A DNA stretch of 64,000 nt from Rhodoferax koreense (GTDB lineage: Bacteria; Pseudomonadota; Gammaproteobacteria; Burkholderiales; Burkholderiaceae_C). Position numbers and translations under genes: made by a program. This document shows positions 52,454-63,224 of this stretch, in pieces. Position 1 is the stretch's first letter, and each line of letters begins with the position of its first letter. The DNA lies in contig NZ_CP019236.1 in the NCBI RefSeq assembly GCF_001955695.1, positions 1,364,001 through 1,428,000 on the forward strand. The letters run 5' to 3'. Under the pieces are notes generated by a model. That model saw only the letters and a list, made by a program, of their open reading frames with translations, did no database searches and had not been told where the DNA came from.

Positions 52454-53359
52454 TCAAAGCGACGGCGCTATGGCGCGTGCCCTGCGACGCGCGCTGCCCC
52501 AGATGCCCGCAAGACCGAGTGCCACGAGCGCGAGGCTCGCCGGTTCCGGGACCTTGTTGGGATCGGTGCCGAATAGGTCGCCGGGGCCGATCACGCTCCA
52601 CGCGTTGTTCGGCCCGCTCCAGCCCAGGTCGATCACGCCGGCTTCGAGCCGGTTGTAGTAGCTCAGGTTGATACCGTAGTAGCCGACGTCCAGCGACAGG
52701 TTGCCGGGCAGGCCGTTCTGGTCGGCGAGCGAGTAATAGTTGCGGCCGGTGCTGGTGGCGACGCTGTCCTGGCCCATTTGCAGGCTGCCATTGGCACCGA
52801 GCAGCGAGAAGGAAAAGCCGTCGTCGACGAACACGCCGAAGTCGTAGATGCCCGCCGTGGCCACATAGATGTAGCCGGTGAAGACAGCCGCATAGTTTTC
52901 CTCGCCGCCGCCACTGGCAGTGACGATCGGGGCGATGGGGCGCACGCCGTCGGCGCGCCATGGGCTGTTGCCGTAGTCGTTGTTGTAGAGGTCGTTGGCG
53001 AAGCTGACGGCGGACACGCTGGTGGCCGTTGCCGTCACGTAAGGGTTCTTGCCAGAGGCGATGTCCGCAATGTCGGCCGTGGACCAGATGCCCGTGCCCC
53101 AGGAGAAATTCTTGACCGCGGTAGGCGCTGCGCCGTTTTCCGACCATTGGTAGTTGCTGAACCGTGCCTGGTCGTCGACTTTGTACCAAGTACCAGCCAG
53201 GCCATTGCCCGAAGTGGTGGGCGCTGCGCCGGTCATCAAGGGGTCCAGCGTGGGCGTGGCGTAGGCGGCGGTGGCCAGGGTCAGGCCGGCGACGATGGAG
53301 GACGCGGTGGTCAGCGCAGATTTGACGAGTGAACCGGTGTTCATTTCAAATACTTTCAT
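52454..53359 (-). CDS. PEP-CTERM sorting domain protein
   Basis: A secreted protein of about 301 residues with an N-terminal signal segment (SALTTASSIVAGLTLATAAYATP) and a C-terminal sorting tail: VPEPASLALVALGLAGIWG followed by an Arg cluster. The tail is the target of exosortase, which cuts near PEP and links the protein to the envelope or exopolysaccharide. The middle is Gly/Asn/Ser/Tyr-rich and beta-type, with YAAVFTGYIYVATAGIYDFGVFVDDGFSF (a PA14-like pattern). Start may be 53359 or the internal ATG at 53344. No exosortase is in the window. It sits just upstream of the pga genes on the same strand. Confidence 0.9.
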   Translation of the reverse strand: MKVFEMNTGSLVKSALTTASSIVAGLTLATAAYATPTLDPLMTGAAPTTSGNGLAGTWYKVDDQARFSNYQWSENGAAPTAVKNFSWGTGIWSTADIADIASGKNPYVTATATSVSAVSFANDLYNNDYGNSPWRADGVRPIAPIVTASGGGEENYAAVFTGYIYVATAGIYDFGVFVDDGFSFSLLGANGSLQMGQDSVATSTGRNYYSLADQNGLPGNLSLDVGYYGINLSYYNRLEAGVIDLGWSGPNNAWSVIGPGDLFGTDPNKVPEPASLALVALGLAGIWGSARRRARAIAPSL

Positions 53360-53531
53360 GTAATGTTGTATGCAAAGTATTTTCTGATGATTTGTCATTT
53401 ACTCCTGTCGACTTCTTCACATGCACCTGGCTTTATGCGGCGTCCCTCATCGAATCCAGGTTTGTGCGAAAAAATTCCGACCTCCTGGGCAGATAACCCC
53501 TCGGGCCGCCGATGGTCGACCGCTCCCTACA

Positions 53532-56500
53532 ATGGTCCGCCTCATGCCCAAACAGCCTCACCACACCAGCGACACGCCCCAGGGAACCATTCGCATCCGC
53601 GGTGCCCGCCAACACAATCTGAAGGACATCGACCTCGATCTGCGCACCGGCGAACTCACGGTGGTGACCGGACCGAGCGGCTCCGGCAAGTCCAGCCTGG
53701 TATTCGACACGCTGTTCGCCGAAGGCCAGCGGCGTTACGTGGAAACCTTCTCCGCCTATGCGCGGCAGTTCCTGGACCGCATGGACAAGCCCGCGGTGGA
53801 CAAGGTCGAAGGCGTTCCGCCGGCGATTGCCATCGACCAGACCAATCCGGTGCGTTCCAGCCGTTCCACCGTCGGCACGATGACCGAGCTCAACGACCAC
53901 CTGAAGCTGCTTTTCGCCCGCGCCGGCCACCTGTTCGACAAAGTCACCGCGCTGCCGGTGCGCCACGATTCGCCGGAAACCATCTACGCGCAGCTTCAGG
54001 CGCGCGCGGCCGAGGCACAGGATCCAAGGCTGGTCGTCACCTTTCCGGTCGAACTGCCCGGAAACACCACGCAGGAAGAGGTGGCGCAGTGGTTGTCCGC
54101 CAGCGGATTTACGCGCGTGCAGGCCGAGCGCGAGGTGACGGTGCCGGTCGAGGCGCAAGCCGCCGGCAAGACCGGCAAGAAGAGCGCCGTGACCGCGCCG
54201 GTGTCGCGCAAGCTGCTCGACGTGGTGGCCGACCGTTTCCGCATTGGCAACACGGAGAAGGCCCGTGTGCTAGAGGCCATCGAAGTCGCGCTCAAGCGCG
54301 GCTCGGGCCGGCTGAACGTCTATGCGCTTGGCGAGGGTGAAGCGGCGCCCGAAGTCTGGAAATACTCGACCGGCCTGCACTGCCCTGAAAGCGACCTTCG
54401 CTACACCGATCCGATCCCGTCGATGTTCTCGTTCAACTCGCCGGTGGGCGCGTGCGAAACCTGCCGCGGCTTCGGCCGTGTGATCGGCGTGGACTACGGC
54501 CTGGTGATCCCCAACGACAAGCTCACGCTGCGCGCCGGCGCCATCAAGCCGATGCAGACGCCGGCCTGGCAGGAGACGCAGGACGATTTGATGCGCCACG
54601 CCGAGGCGGCCGGCATTCCGCGCGACACGCCGTATTACAAGCTCACCGAAGAGCAGAAGCATTGGGTGGTGAACGGCTCGCCGAACTGGAACGGCAAGTG
54701 GAACCAGCATTGGTTCGGCGTGAAGCGTTTCTTCGAGTACCTGGAAACCAAGTCGTACAAGATGCACATCCGCGTGCTGCTGTCCAAGTACCGCAGCTAT
54801 ACGCCGTGCCCCGATTGCGCTGGCGCGCGCCTTAAGACCGAGAGCCTGCTGTGGCGCATCGGCGGCCAGGAAGATGCCGATGCCGTGCTGGATGCGGCCA
54901 AGCGTTTCATGCCGCAGGGCGTGAACTGGTCGCGCGCGCAACTCGAGGCCTTGCCCGGCCTGTGCCTGCACGACCTGATGCTGATGCCGCTGGACCGGCT
55001 GCGGCGTTTCTTCGACCGCGTCGGTCCGCACGTCGGCCAGTCGGCCAACGACGGTGAAACCCAGGCCTTGAAACTGTTGTTCGAGGAAATCACCACGCGG
55101 CTCAAATACCTGTGCGACGTGGGCATCGGCTACCTCACGCTCGACCGCCAGAGCCGCACGCTCAGCGGCGGTGAGGTGCAGCGCATCAACCTCACCACGG
55201 CGCTCGGCACCTCGCTGGTGAACACGCTGTTCGTGTTGGACGAGCCCAGCATCGGCCTGCATCCGCGCGACATGCACCGCATCATCGAGGCCATGCACCG
55301 GCTGCGCGACGCGGGCAACACGCTGGTGGTGGTCGAACACGACCCGGCCGTGATGCTCGCCGCCGACCGCATGATCGACATGGGCCCCGGCCCGGGCGAA
55401 CGCGGCGGCCGCATCGTGTTCGACGGCACCACGGACGACCTGCGCCGTGCCGAAACGCTCACCGGTGCCTACCTCGGTGGCCGCAAGCAGATCGGCATGG
55501 GTTTCAAGAAACTCGTGACCGACGGTACGCCACGCCTCATTCTCGAAGGCGCGCGCGAACACAACCTGAAGAACGTCACCATCGAGCTGCCGCTGCAGCG
55601 CCTGGTGTGCATTACCGGCGTCAGCGGCTCGGGCAAGTCCACGCTGATCCAGGACGTGCTCGCCCCCGCGCTGATGCGCCACTTCGGCCAATCGACCGAA
55701 ACGCCGGGTGAGCACGACCGCCTGCTCGGCGCGGAGCAATTGAGCGCCGTGGTCTTCGTCGACCAGTCGCCGATCGGCAAGACGGCGCGTTCCAATCCGG
55801 CGAGTTACGTCGGCGCCTGGGACGCGATCCGCGAACTGTTCGCCAACGCGGCCCTGGCGCGCCAGCGCAGCTACACCGCCAGCAAGTTCAGCTTCAACAG
55901 CGGCGACGGCCGCTGCCCCACGTGTGGCGGTTCGGGTTTCGAGCACGTGGAGATGCAGTTTCTCTCCGACGTCTACCTGCGTTGCCCGGACTGCGACGGC
56001 AAGCGTTACCGGCCCGAGATCCTGGAGGTGACGATCGAGCGCCGCAGCGCAGTTGACGCGCGGCTGACGCAATTCAACGTGGCCGACGTGCTCAACCTCA
56101 CCGTGAGCGAAGCCGCCATGGTGTTCGAGACCGACCGCGACGTGATCCGCGCGCTGCAGCCCATCGTCGATGTCGGCCTCGAATACGTGAAGCTGGGCCA
56201 GCCCGTGCCGACCTTGTCCGGCGGCGAGTCGCAGCGACTCAAGCTCGCCGGTTTCCTGGCCGAAGCCGCGAAGAACGGCAGCGCCAGCCGCCAGCCCGTG
56301 GCCAAGAAAGGCACGCTGTTCCTGTTCGACGAACCGACCACCGGCCTGCACTTCGACGACATCGCCAAGCTCATGCGTGCATTGCGCAAGCTGCTCGACG
56401 CCGGCCATTCCATGGTCATCATCGAACACAACCTCGACGTGATCCGCGCGAGCGACTGGCTCATCGACATGGGCCCGGAAGGCGGCGAGGGCGGTGGCCA

Positions 56501-59486
56501 GGTGGTCGCGGTGGGCAAGCCCGAAGACGTGCGCCACCATCCCACGTCACACACCGGCCAGGCGCTGCGCGAATACGAAGCCGCGCTCGGCCTGGCTTCC
56601 ACGCATGAAGTGCGGGAGATGCCGGCCATCTGGGCGCGGCCCGAACGCGTCGCGGTACCGTTCAACCCCAACATCCAGATCGTCAACGCCAAGGAGCACA
56701 ACCTCAAGTCCTTGAGCGTGGACATCCCGCGCGGCCAGTTCAACGTGGTCACCGGCGTCAGCGGCTCGGGCAAGTCCACGCTGGCCTTCGACATCCTGTT
56801 CAACGAAGGCCAGCGGCGTTACCTCGAATCGCTGAACGCCTATGCGCGCAGCATCGTGCAGCCCGCGGGCCGGCCCGAGGTGGACGCGGTCTACGGCATC
56901 CCGCCGACCGTGGCCATCGAGCAGCGGCTGAGCCGTGGTGGCCGCAAGTCCACCGTCGGTACGACCACCGAGGTCTGGCATTTCCTGCGCCTCTTGTACG
57001 TGAAGCTCGGCACGCAGCACTGCATCTTCGACGGCGCGGCCGTGCAGCCGCAGACGCCGGAGAGCATCGCCGCGCAGTTGATGCGCAACTTCCGCGGCCA
57101 GCACATCGGCCTGCTGGCGCCGCTGGTGATGAACCGCAAGGGCGTCTACACCGAACTCGCCGACTGGGCGCGGCCACGCGGCTACACCCATCTGCGCGTG
57201 GACGGCAACTTCCTGCCGACGACCGGCTTCCCGCGCATCGACCGTTTCAAGGAACACACGGTCGAACTGCCCGTCGCCAGCCTGGAGATCACGCCGGACA
57301 ACGAAGCCCGGCTGCGCCAGGCTCTGGCGACCACGCTGGAACACGGCAAGGGCGTGGTCCACATCCTGAGCGGGCTCGACGGCCTGCGCGAAGCCATGGC
57401 CGACGGCACACCCACGGCGCATATCGGCACGCTGCTCGCGTTCTCCACCAAACGCGCCTGCCCGGTGTGCAGCACGAGTTACGCCGAACTCGATCCACGC
57501 CTGTTCAGCTACAACAGCAAACACGGCTGGTGCCCCGACTGCGTGGGCACCGGGGTCAAGCTCACCCGCGACCAGCGCCAGGTGTTCGACGACTCGGTGC
57601 GCGACGACGACAACAAGGGCCGCGAACAGACCTTCGCCGAACCCGAGGCCGAAGATGTGGGCGACCAGATCTGCCCGACCTGCGAAGGCACACGCCTGAA
57701 CGCCACCGCACGCGCCGTGCGCTTCGACGGCGTGGCCATCACCGACATCGCCAGCCTCAGCGTGACCGACATCCGCCAGTGGGTGTCGAAGCTGCAGCAG
57801 GCCGGCCACATGAGCCAGCGCGAGACCGACATCGCACGCGATCTGGTGCCCGAGATCAAGAGCCGGCTCGAATTCCTCGAGGAAGTCGGGCTCGGCTACC
57901 TCACGCTGGACCGGGGTGCGCCCACGCTGTCGGGCGGCGAAGCCCAGCGCATCCGCCTGGCCGCGCAGCTCGGCAGCAACCTGCAGGGCGTGTGCTACAT
58001 CCTCGACGAGCCGACCATCGGCCTGCATGCGCGCGACAACCACATCCTGCTCAACGCGCTGCACAAGCTCGGCGAGAAGGGCAACACGCTGGTGGTGGTG
58101 GAGCATGACGAAGACACGATCCGCCGCGCGGACCACATCATCGACATCGGCCCGAGCGCGGGCAAACGCGGCGGCCGGCTCGTGGCCGAAGGCCAGGTGG
58201 CCGACATTTCCGCTGCGAGCGATTCGGTCACCGGCCGCTACCTGCTGCACGCGATGAAACACCCGCTGAAGGCGCGGCGGCTGATCGCGGACGAGGAAGA
58301 AGCCGCGGTCTTGGAAGAAGCCGTCGTCGCCCCGGAACCGGTCGCCGCCGTCAGCGCCAAGCAACGCAAGAAGCTCGCGGCCGAGGCGCTGCTTGCCGCC
58401 GCCGAAGCCGTCGTGCCCTATGCCCAGCGCTGGCTCTCCGTCTTCGGCGCGAACCTGCACAACCTGCAGGACGTCGAGGCCCACATTCCGCTGCAGCGGC
58501 TGGTGGCCGTCACCGGCGTCAGCGGCTCGGGCAAGTCCACGCTCGCGCGCGACGTGCTGCTCGACAACGTACAGGCCATCGTGCTGCAGCGCTCGACCAA
58601 GGCCGGCCGCGATGCCGACGCCGCGGGCCAGCGGCCCGCCTGGTCGGGTTGCGCGTCGGTGCAGGGTTATGAAACCGTGGACCGCGTGCTCGAAGTCGAC
58701 CAGACGCCGATCGGCAAGACGCCGCGTTCCTGCCCGGCCACCTACATCGGCTTCTGGGACACGATCCGCAAGCTGTTCGCCGAAACCCTGGAGGCGCGCG
58801 CACGCGGCTACGGCCCGGCGCGTTTCTCGTTCAACACCGGCGAAGGCCGTTGCCCGAGCTGCGAAGGCCAGGGCATCCGCACCATCGCCATGAGCTTCCT
58901 GCCGGACGTCAAGGTGAAGTGCGAAACCTGCCACGGCGCCCGTTTCAACCCCGAGACGCTGGCGGTGACCTGGCGCGGCAAGAGCATCGGCGACGTGCTG
59001 CAGATGGAGGTCGACGAAGCCGTCGATTTCTTCGCCAGCATGCCCAACATCAGCCATCCGCTGCAGTTGCTCAAGGACGTGGGCCTGGGCTACCTCACGC
59101 TGGGCCAGCCGTCGCCGACCCTGAGCGGCGGCGAGGCGCAGCGCATCAAGCTCGTCACCGAACTCAGCAAGGTGCGCGACGACGTGACGCGGCGCGGCCA
59201 GAAGGCGCCGCACACGCTGTATGTACTCGACGAGCCGACGGTCGGCCTGCACATGGCCGATGTGGAGAAGCTGATCCGCGTGTTGCACCGCCTGGTGGAC
59301 GGCGGCCACAGCGTGGTGGTCATCGAGCACGACCTCGACGTCATCGCCGAAGCCGACTGGGTCATCGATCTCGGGCCGGACGGCGGCAACGGCGGCGGCC
59401 GTGTCGTGGCCTCGGCGCCGCCGGAAGAGGTGGTGCGGCTCGGCACGGCCACGGGCAAGGCGCTGGAGGCGGTGCTGGCGCGGTAG
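53532..59486 (+). CDS. uvrA: Double-length UvrA: two complete UvrA units in one chain
   Basis: The DNA-damage-recognition ATPase of nucleotide excision repair, here 1984 residues against about 940 in ordinary UvrA. Four Walker A sites are present: GPSGSGKSS near 53670, and GVSGSGKST near 55619, 56757 and 58517. Each half has its zinc cysteine pairs, such as [17 protein letters not shown] and [17 protein letters not shown], and each has LSGGE signatures. It is thus two UvrA proteins fused head to tail, a covalent version of the natural dimer. Such long UvrA proteins occur in Burkholderiales annotations. Start at MVRLMPKQ (53532) or MPKQPH (53544). No LexA box was recognised upstream. Confidence 0.95.
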   Translation: MVRLMPKQPHHTSDTPQGTIRIRGARQHNLKDIDLDLRTGELTVVTGPSGSGKSSLVFDTLFAEGQRRYVETFSAYARQFLDRMDKPAVDKVEGVPPAIAIDQTNPVRSSRSTVGTMTELNDHLKLLFARAGHLFDKVTALPVRHDSPETIYAQLQARAAEAQDPRLVVTFPVELPGNTTQEEVAQWLSASGFTRVQAEREVTVPVEAQAAGKTGKKSAVTAPVSRKLLDVVADRFRIGNTEKARVLEAIEVALKRGSGRLNVYALGEGEAAPEVWKYSTGLHCPESDLRYTDPIPSMFSFNSPVGACETCRGFGRVIGVDYGLVIPNDKLTLRAGAIKPMQTPAWQETQDDLMRHAEAAGIPRDTPYYKLTEEQKHWVVNGSPNWNGKWNQHWFGVKRFFEYLETKSYKMHIRVLLSKYRSYTPCPDCAGARLKTESLLWRIGGQEDADAVLDAAKRFMPQGVNWSRAQLEALPGLCLHDLMLMPLDRLRRFFDRVGPHVGQSANDGETQALKLLFEEITTRLKYLCDVGIGYLTLDRQSRTLSGGEVQRINLTTALGTSLVNTLFVLDEPSIGLHPRDMHRIIEAMHRLRDAGNTLVVVEHDPAVMLAADRMIDMGPGPGERGGRIVFDGTTDDLRRAETLTGAYLGGRKQIGMGFKKLVTDGTPRLILEGAREHNLKNVTIELPLQRLVCITGVSGSGKSTLIQDVLAPALMRHFGQSTETPGEHDRLLGAEQLSAVVFVDQSPIGKTARSNPASYVGAWDAIRELFANAALARQRSYTASKFSFNSGDGRCPTCGGSGFEHVEMQFLSDVYLRCPDCDGKRYRPEILEVTIERRSAVDARLTQFNVADVLNLTVSEAAMVFETDRDVIRALQPIVDVGLEYVKLGQPVPTLSGGESQRLKLAGFLAEAAKNGSASRQPVAKKGTLFLFDEPTTGLHFDDIAKLMRALRKLLDAGHSMVIIEHNLDVIRASDWLIDMGPEGGEGGGQVVAVGKPEDVRHHPTSHTGQALREYEAALGLASTHEVREMPAIWARPERVAVPFNPNIQIVNAKEHNLKSLSVDIPRGQFNVVTGVSGSGKSTLAFDILFNEGQRRYLESLNAYARSIVQPAGRPEVDAVYGIPPTVAIEQRLSRGGRKSTVGTTTEVWHFLRLLYVKLGTQHCIFDGAAVQPQTPESIAAQLMRNFRGQHIGLLAPLVMNRKGVYTELADWARPRGYTHLRVDGNFLPTTGFPRIDRFKEHTVELPVASLEITPDNEARLRQALATTLEHGKGVVHILSGLDGLREAMADGTPTAHIGTLLAFSTKRACPVCSTSYAELDPRLFSYNSKHGWCPDCVGTGVKLTRDQRQVFDDSVRDDDNKGREQTFAEPEAEDVGDQICPTCEGTRLNATARAVRFDGVAITDIASLSVTDIRQWVSKLQQAGHMSQRETDIARDLVPEIKSRLEFLEEVGLGYLTLDRGAPTLSGGEAQRIRLAAQLGSNLQGVCYILDEPTIGLHARDNHILLNALHKLGEKGNTLVVVEHDEDTIRRADHIIDIGPSAGKRGGRLVAEGQVADISAASDSVTGRYLLHAMKHPLKARRLIADEEEAAVLEEAVVAPEPVAAVSAKQRKKLAAEALLAAAEAVVPYAQRWLSVFGANLHNLQDVEAHIPLQRLVAVTGVSGSGKSTLARDVLLDNVQAIVLQRSTKAGRDADAAGQRPAWSGCASVQGYETVDRVLEVDQTPIGKTPRSCPATYIGFWDTIRKLFAETLEARARGYGPARFSFNTGEGRCPSCEGQGIRTIAMSFLPDVKVKCETCHGARFNPETLAVTWRGKSIGDVLQMEVDEAVDFFASMPNISHPLQLLKDVGLGYLTLGQPSPTLSGGEAQRIKLVTELSKVRDDVTRRGQKAPHTLYVLDEPTVGLHMADVEKLIRVLHRLVDGGHSVVVIEHDLDVIAEADWVIDLGPDGGNGGGRVVASAPPEEVVRLGTATGKALEAVLAR

Positions 59487-59493
59487 GCTTTTT

Positions 59494-59552
59494 GCTATTT
59501 AAAAGATAGCTTCTTGCGCAGATAAAACCTGCTCTGGAGGCCGTTTTCACTT
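59494..59552 (+). repeat. Copy 3 of the ~55-bp dispersed element, after uvrA
   Basis: GCTATTTAAAAGATAGCTTCTTGCGCAGATAAAAC, in two blocks, then GCTCTGGAGGCCG. CTAT-N7-ATAGCT, GCGC.GAT.AAA and GC.CTG.GGCC line up with the copy inside cca. The head can form a small hairpin followed by T residues, which may end the uvrA transcript. Confidence 0.65.
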
Positions 59553-59745
59553 GAAGGAATACGCGCTGGCAGGGCCTGTCTTTCCCTGGAATGGCAGTCA
59601 CCCAACCTATGACTGGCTGAAGGACGACAGCCTGGACAATCTCGACGACCTGCCGCAACGGGAGATCATCGACCATCTGGAAGCCGCGCTGGCTGCGTTT
59701 CGCGATGTGGCTGCGGGGCTGCCCAGCTCGAAGCTGGCACCGTGA
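59551..59745 (+). CDS. Possible 64-residue hypothetical protein, TTG start
   Basis: The frame starts with TTG behind GGAGG, which belongs to the repeat element. The product is acidic and soluble (LKDDSLDNLDDLPQREIIDHLEAALAAFRDVAAG), probably alpha-helical. No family is recognised. It ends at the next gene's leader, where a 10-bp tandem repeat begins. Whether it is a real gene is uncertain. Confidence 0.35.
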   Translation: MKEYALAGPVFPWNGSHPTYDWLKDDSLDNLDDLPQREIIDHLEAALAAFRDVAAGLPSSKLAP

Positions 59746-59774
59746 CCACCATCGACCACCATCGACCACCATCG
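59745..59774 (+). repeat. Three tandem 10-bp repeats (ACCACCATCG)
   Basis: Three perfect head-to-tail copies of ACCACCATCG lie between the small ORF and the phosphatase gene. Copy number could vary by slippage. The unit lies about 43 bp before the phosphatase start, so it may affect leader length. Confidence 0.85.
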
Positions 59775-59816
59775 ACGACCACGCGGCAGCCTCTGCCGTG
59801 GCAACAAGGGGGATGC

Positions 59817-60395
59817 ATGCAAGCCCGACGAGATGTGATGAACGCACTGGACCGCCGCGGCGCCATGTGGCTGCTGGCGGCATCGGCATGGCCTGCCACG
59901 TCCCGCGCGGAAGACGCCGCCGCACTGCTGCGTGCAGGCGGCTGCGTGCTGATGTTGCGGCATGCCTCGACCACGCCGGGCGTCGGTGATCCGCCTGAGT
60001 TTCAGCTCGGCAACTGCCGCACCCAGCGCAACCTCAGCGCGGACGGCCAGGCTGAAGCACGCCGCATCGGTGCGTGGTTCAGTCGCCATCAACTGACGCC
60101 GCGTGCGGTGCTGACCAGCGCCTGGTGTCGCTGCATCGACACCGCCGAACTGGCCTTCGGCCGGCACACGCCGTGGGCTGCGCTCAATTCCAGCTTCGGC
60201 GATCGTTACCCCGCGACCGATGCGACCCCCAGCCTGCGCCAAGCTCTGCGCGCGGTGCCGAAAGGGCAGTGCGAGGTCTGGGTGACGCACCAGGTCAACA
60301 TCACCGCCATCACCGGAGAAGTGCCGGCGCAGGCCGAGGGCTTTGTGCTCGATGCCGGGGCAAAGCTCTTGGTGCGGACGCGTTTCGAAACATGA
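59817..60395 (+). CDS. Histidine phosphatase family protein with Tat-type leader
   Basis: A 192-residue protein with an N-terminal RRGAMWLLAASAWPATSRAE leader that resembles a Tat signal peptide. The phosphatase motif is VLMLRHASTTPG (the RHG site reads RHA), and a second histidine in VWVTHQVNITAITG completes the histidine-phosphatase pair. Such small secreted members often dephosphorylate periplasmic phosphoesters, but substrate is unknown. The ATG at 59817 has AAGGGGG just upstream. It is separated from the next gene by 58 bp. Confidence 0.8.
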   Translation: MQARRDVMNALDRRGAMWLLAASAWPATSRAEDAAALLRAGGCVLMLRHASTTPGVGDPPEFQLGNCRTQRNLSADGQAEARRIGAWFSRHQLTPRAVLTSAWCRCIDTAELAFGRHTPWAALNSSFGDRYPATDATPSLRQALRAVPKGQCEVWVTHQVNITAITGEVPAQAEGFVLDAGAKLLVRTRFET

Positions 60396-60453
60396 ACGGG
60401 GCTGATGCCTGTCATCCGGCAACACCGCTTGGATCGGCGTCAGAATCAGCACC

Positions 60454-61497
60454 ATGATCACCATCTACAACCACCATCACGCCCTGCACCACGGCAAGGT
60501 CGAGATGTTCCGCGGCGAACTCGTGCCGTGTTTCGAGATTCCCGCGCGCGCCGACTACGTGCTGCAGGAACTCGAACGGCGCAACTTCGGCCCGGTGCAG
60601 GCGCCGTCCGAGTTCGGCAATGAGGCCATCACGCGCGTGCATGCCCGGCGCTACGTCGATTTCCTGGCCGGGGCGTGGGACGAATGGGTGGCGCTCGATC
60701 CGGCGAACGCGCAGCGCGACGCGTTTCCCTCGTACTGGCCGATCCGCACATTCCGTTCCGACGTGTTGCCCGCGAGTTTCCCGGCGCGCATGGGCTTGTT
60801 CTCTTACGACGCCGGCTCGCCCCTGACGTCGGGCACCTGGCAGGCCGCGCGGGCTGGCGCTTGCTGCGCGTTGACGGCGGTGCAGCGGGTGAATGCCGGC
60901 GCGCGTTCGGCCTTTGCGCTCACGCGGCCACCGGGCCACCATGCGGGGGCCGACTTCTTCGGCGGCTACTGCTTCCTGAACAACGCGGCCATCGCCGCAC
61001 AGGCCTTGCGCGACGCGGGCGCGGCGCGCGTGGCGGTGCTCGATGTGGACTTCCACCACGGCAACGGCACGCAGGCCATCTTCTACGACCGGTCCGATGT
61101 GTTCTTCGCCAGCCTGCATGGCGATCCGCACACCGAGTACCCGTATTACCTGGGCTACGCCGACGAACAGGGCGAGGGTGCGGGCCTGGGCGCCAACCTG
61201 AACCTGCCGCTGCCGCGCGGCAGCGATTTCGCGCGCTGGCGCGAAGCCTTGGCCCGGGCGCTCGCGGCCATCGCGTCCTTCGGGGCCGAGGCGCTGGTGG
61301 TGTCGCTGGGGGTCGACACCTTCGCGGGCGATCCGATCTCGGGCTTCCGTTTGCAGAGCGCCGACTTCGTGCAGGTCGGTGCCGATTTGGCCGCGGCCGG
61401 CCTGCCCACGGTGTTCGTGTTCGAGGGCGGCTATGCGGTGGCCGAGGTGGGCATCAACACGGTGAACGTGCTCGAAGGGTTCGCGCAGCGCGGCTGA
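60454..61497 (+). CDS. Histone deacetylase / acetylpolyamine amidohydrolase family protein
   Basis: A 347-residue zinc amidohydrolase. The catalytic region has LTRPPGHHAG with the two active His, GYCFLNNAAIAA, and VLDVDFHHGNGTQ with metal-binding Asp and His. The second metal Asp lies in SLGVDTFAGDPIS. The N-terminal half ends in RRYVDFLAG. In bacteria such proteins hydrolyse acetylated polyamines or related amides rather than histones. The reading frame is complete, and the polyol ABC genes follow 185 bp later. Confidence 0.9.
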   Translation: MITIYNHHHALHHGKVEMFRGELVPCFEIPARADYVLQELERRNFGPVQAPSEFGNEAITRVHARRYVDFLAGAWDEWVALDPANAQRDAFPSYWPIRTFRSDVLPASFPARMGLFSYDAGSPLTSGTWQAARAGACCALTAVQRVNAGARSAFALTRPPGHHAGADFFGGYCFLNNAAIAAQALRDAGAARVAVLDVDFHHGNGTQAIFYDRSDVFFASLHGDPHTEYPYYLGYADEQGEGAGLGANLNLPLPRGSDFARWREALARALAAIASFGAEALVVSLGVDTFAGDPISGFRLQSADFVQVGADLAAAGLPTVFVFEGGYAVAEVGINTVNVLEGFAQRG

Positions 61498-61682
61498 AGT
61501 CTGGGTCCAATACAGATACTCTTACTTGCAATTCCAGGGTTTTTACCAGTCCATCGGCGCAAATAAGTACAACAACTCGCGTCCAGGGTATCGCTTCCTG
61601 CAAGGGCCGGCTCCTACCATTTCGACACCGATCAAGTGCGTCTTCGTGCACTGCGGGTTCGTCGAAAACTCAGGAGACATCC

Positions 61683-63014
61683 ATGAAATTCAAGATTAGC
61701 GCGGTCGCCCTGGCCATGGGCGCGTTGGGCACGTTGGGCCTGCTGGGCGCCACGGCCGCCTCCGCCGCCACCGATCTGGTGATCGCCACCGTGAACAACG
61801 GCCACATGATCACCATGCAGAAGCTGACCAAGTTCTTCGAGGCGGCGAACCCTGATGTCAAGGTGAAGTGGGTCACGCTCGAGGAAGGCGTGCTGCGCCA
61901 GCGCGTCACCACCGACATCGCCACCAAGGGCGGCCAGTTCGACGTGATGACCATCGGCCTGTACGAAGCGCCGATCTGGTCCAAGAAGGGCTGGCTCGCG
62001 CCGATCAACACCGACGCCGCCTACGATGTGGACGACCTGCTGCCGGCCATCCGCAGCGGCCTGTCGCAGGACGGCAAGCTGTATGCCGCGCCTTTCTACG
62101 GCGAAAGCTCGATGACCATGTACCGCGCCGATCTGGTCAAGGCCGCCGGCCTGACCATGCCGGCCAACCCGACATGGACCGACATGGCCAACATCGTGGC
62201 CAAGATCCACGACCCGGCCAAGGGCGTCTACGGCCTGTGCCTGCGCGGCAAGCCGGGCTGGGGCGACAACATGGCCTTCCTCACGACGATGGTCAACACC
62301 TACGGCGGCCAGTGGTTCGACATGGCCTGGAAGCCGCAGATCGACAGCAAGCCCTGGCACGACGCGATCTCGCAATACGTCGACCTGATGAAGAAGTACG
62401 GCCCGCCCGGCGCTTCGGCCAACAGCTTCAACGAGAACCTGGCGCTGTTCAACGAAGGCAAGTGCGGCGTGTGGATCGACGCGACGATTGCCGCTTCCTT
62501 CGTCAGCGATCCGAAGCAGTCCAAGGTGGCCGACAAGGTGGCCTTCACCCAGGCGCCGACGGCGGTGACGCCCAAGGGCGCGAACTGGTTGTGGTCGTGG
62601 AACCTGGCCGTGCCGGCGTCGAGCAAGAAGCCCGAACTCGCCCAGAAGTTCATCACCTGGGCCACGTCCAAGGACTACGTGAACCTGGTGGCCAAGGAAG
62701 AAGGCTGGATCGCCGTGCCCACCGGCACCCGCAAGTCCACCTATGCCAACGCCGATTTCCAGAAGGTGGCCAAGTTCGCGCCTGAAGAACTCAAGGCCAT
62801 CAACAGCGCCAACCCGACCGACAGCACGCTGCCGAAGTCGCCGTATGTCGGCGTGCAGTTCGCCTCGATCCCGGAGTTCCAGGCGATCGGCATCGCCGTC
62901 GGCCAGCAGATGAGCGCGGCGCTGTCGGGCAAGGTCACGGTGGATGCGGCGCTGAAGACATCGCAGACGGCCGCCGAGCGTGAGATGACCAAGGGCGGGT
63001 ACTACAAGAAGTAA
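61683..63014 (+). CDS. Sugar/polyol ABC transporter substrate-binding protein
   Basis: A 443-residue periplasmic protein of the extracellular solute-binding family 1. A signal peptide (KISAVALAMGALGTLGLLGATAASAATD) precedes a lobe starting LVIATVNNGHMITMQKLTKFFEAANPDVKVKWV. Conserved surface motifs are LYAAPFYGESSMTMYR and the C-terminal GVQFASIPEFQAIGIAVGQQ. The similarity is to mannitol/sorbitol-binding proteins (SmoE-type); the substrate is inferred from family only. The ATG at 61683 has GGAGA upstream. The permease follows after 210 bp containing a stable hairpin. Confidence 0.9.
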   Translation: MKFKISAVALAMGALGTLGLLGATAASAATDLVIATVNNGHMITMQKLTKFFEAANPDVKVKWVTLEEGVLRQRVTTDIATKGGQFDVMTIGLYEAPIWSKKGWLAPINTDAAYDVDDLLPAIRSGLSQDGKLYAAPFYGESSMTMYRADLVKAAGLTMPANPTWTDMANIVAKIHDPAKGVYGLCLRGKPGWGDNMAFLTTMVNTYGGQWFDMAWKPQIDSKPWHDAISQYVDLMKKYGPPGASANSFNENLALFNEGKCGVWIDATIAASFVSDPKQSKVADKVAFTQAPTAVTPKGANWLWSWNLAVPASSKKPELAQKFITWATSKDYVNLVAKEEGWIAVPTGTRKSTYANADFQKVAKFAPEELKAINSANPTDSTLPKSPYVGVQFASIPEFQAIGIAVGQQMSAALSGKVTVDAALKTSQTAAEREMTKGGYYKK

Positions 63015-63067
63015 TCGATGGCCTGAATCTTCCTACTGCGCGGACCGATCTGGCGCCTGCGGTGCTC

Positions 63068-63085
63068 GCCGTACGAGAGTACGGC
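63068..63085 (+). other. Hairpin between binding protein and permease genes
   Basis: GCCGTAC and GTACGGC pair around a GAGA tetraloop, a compact 7-bp stem without a T run. In ABC operons, such hairpins can keep the binding-protein mRNA more abundant than the permease mRNA. That role is inferred. Confidence 0.55.
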
Positions 63086-63224
63086 TCCGCGCCTCGACGC
63101 CACCTCGGCCCGCTCGCTACGGAATCTTCAAGCCCTCGACCGTCGCCTGTTTGAGCTTGTTCCACTGAGCGGATGAGTGCGCCAGCGGCAGGCCACTTGA
63201 CCAAGCTGTCACCGAAAGCTCACC

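Noticed and set aside
53360..53531. LexA (SOS) box ahead of uvrA
   Set aside because: No CTGT-N8-ACAG match was seen in the gap.
54270..56540. 756-codon minus-strand frame opposite uvrA
   Set aside because: Shadow of the highly biased uvrA codons; no family similarity, no ribosome site.
59745..59774. CRISPR-like tandem repeat
   Set aside because: Three direct 10-bp units without spacers are a simple tandem repeat.
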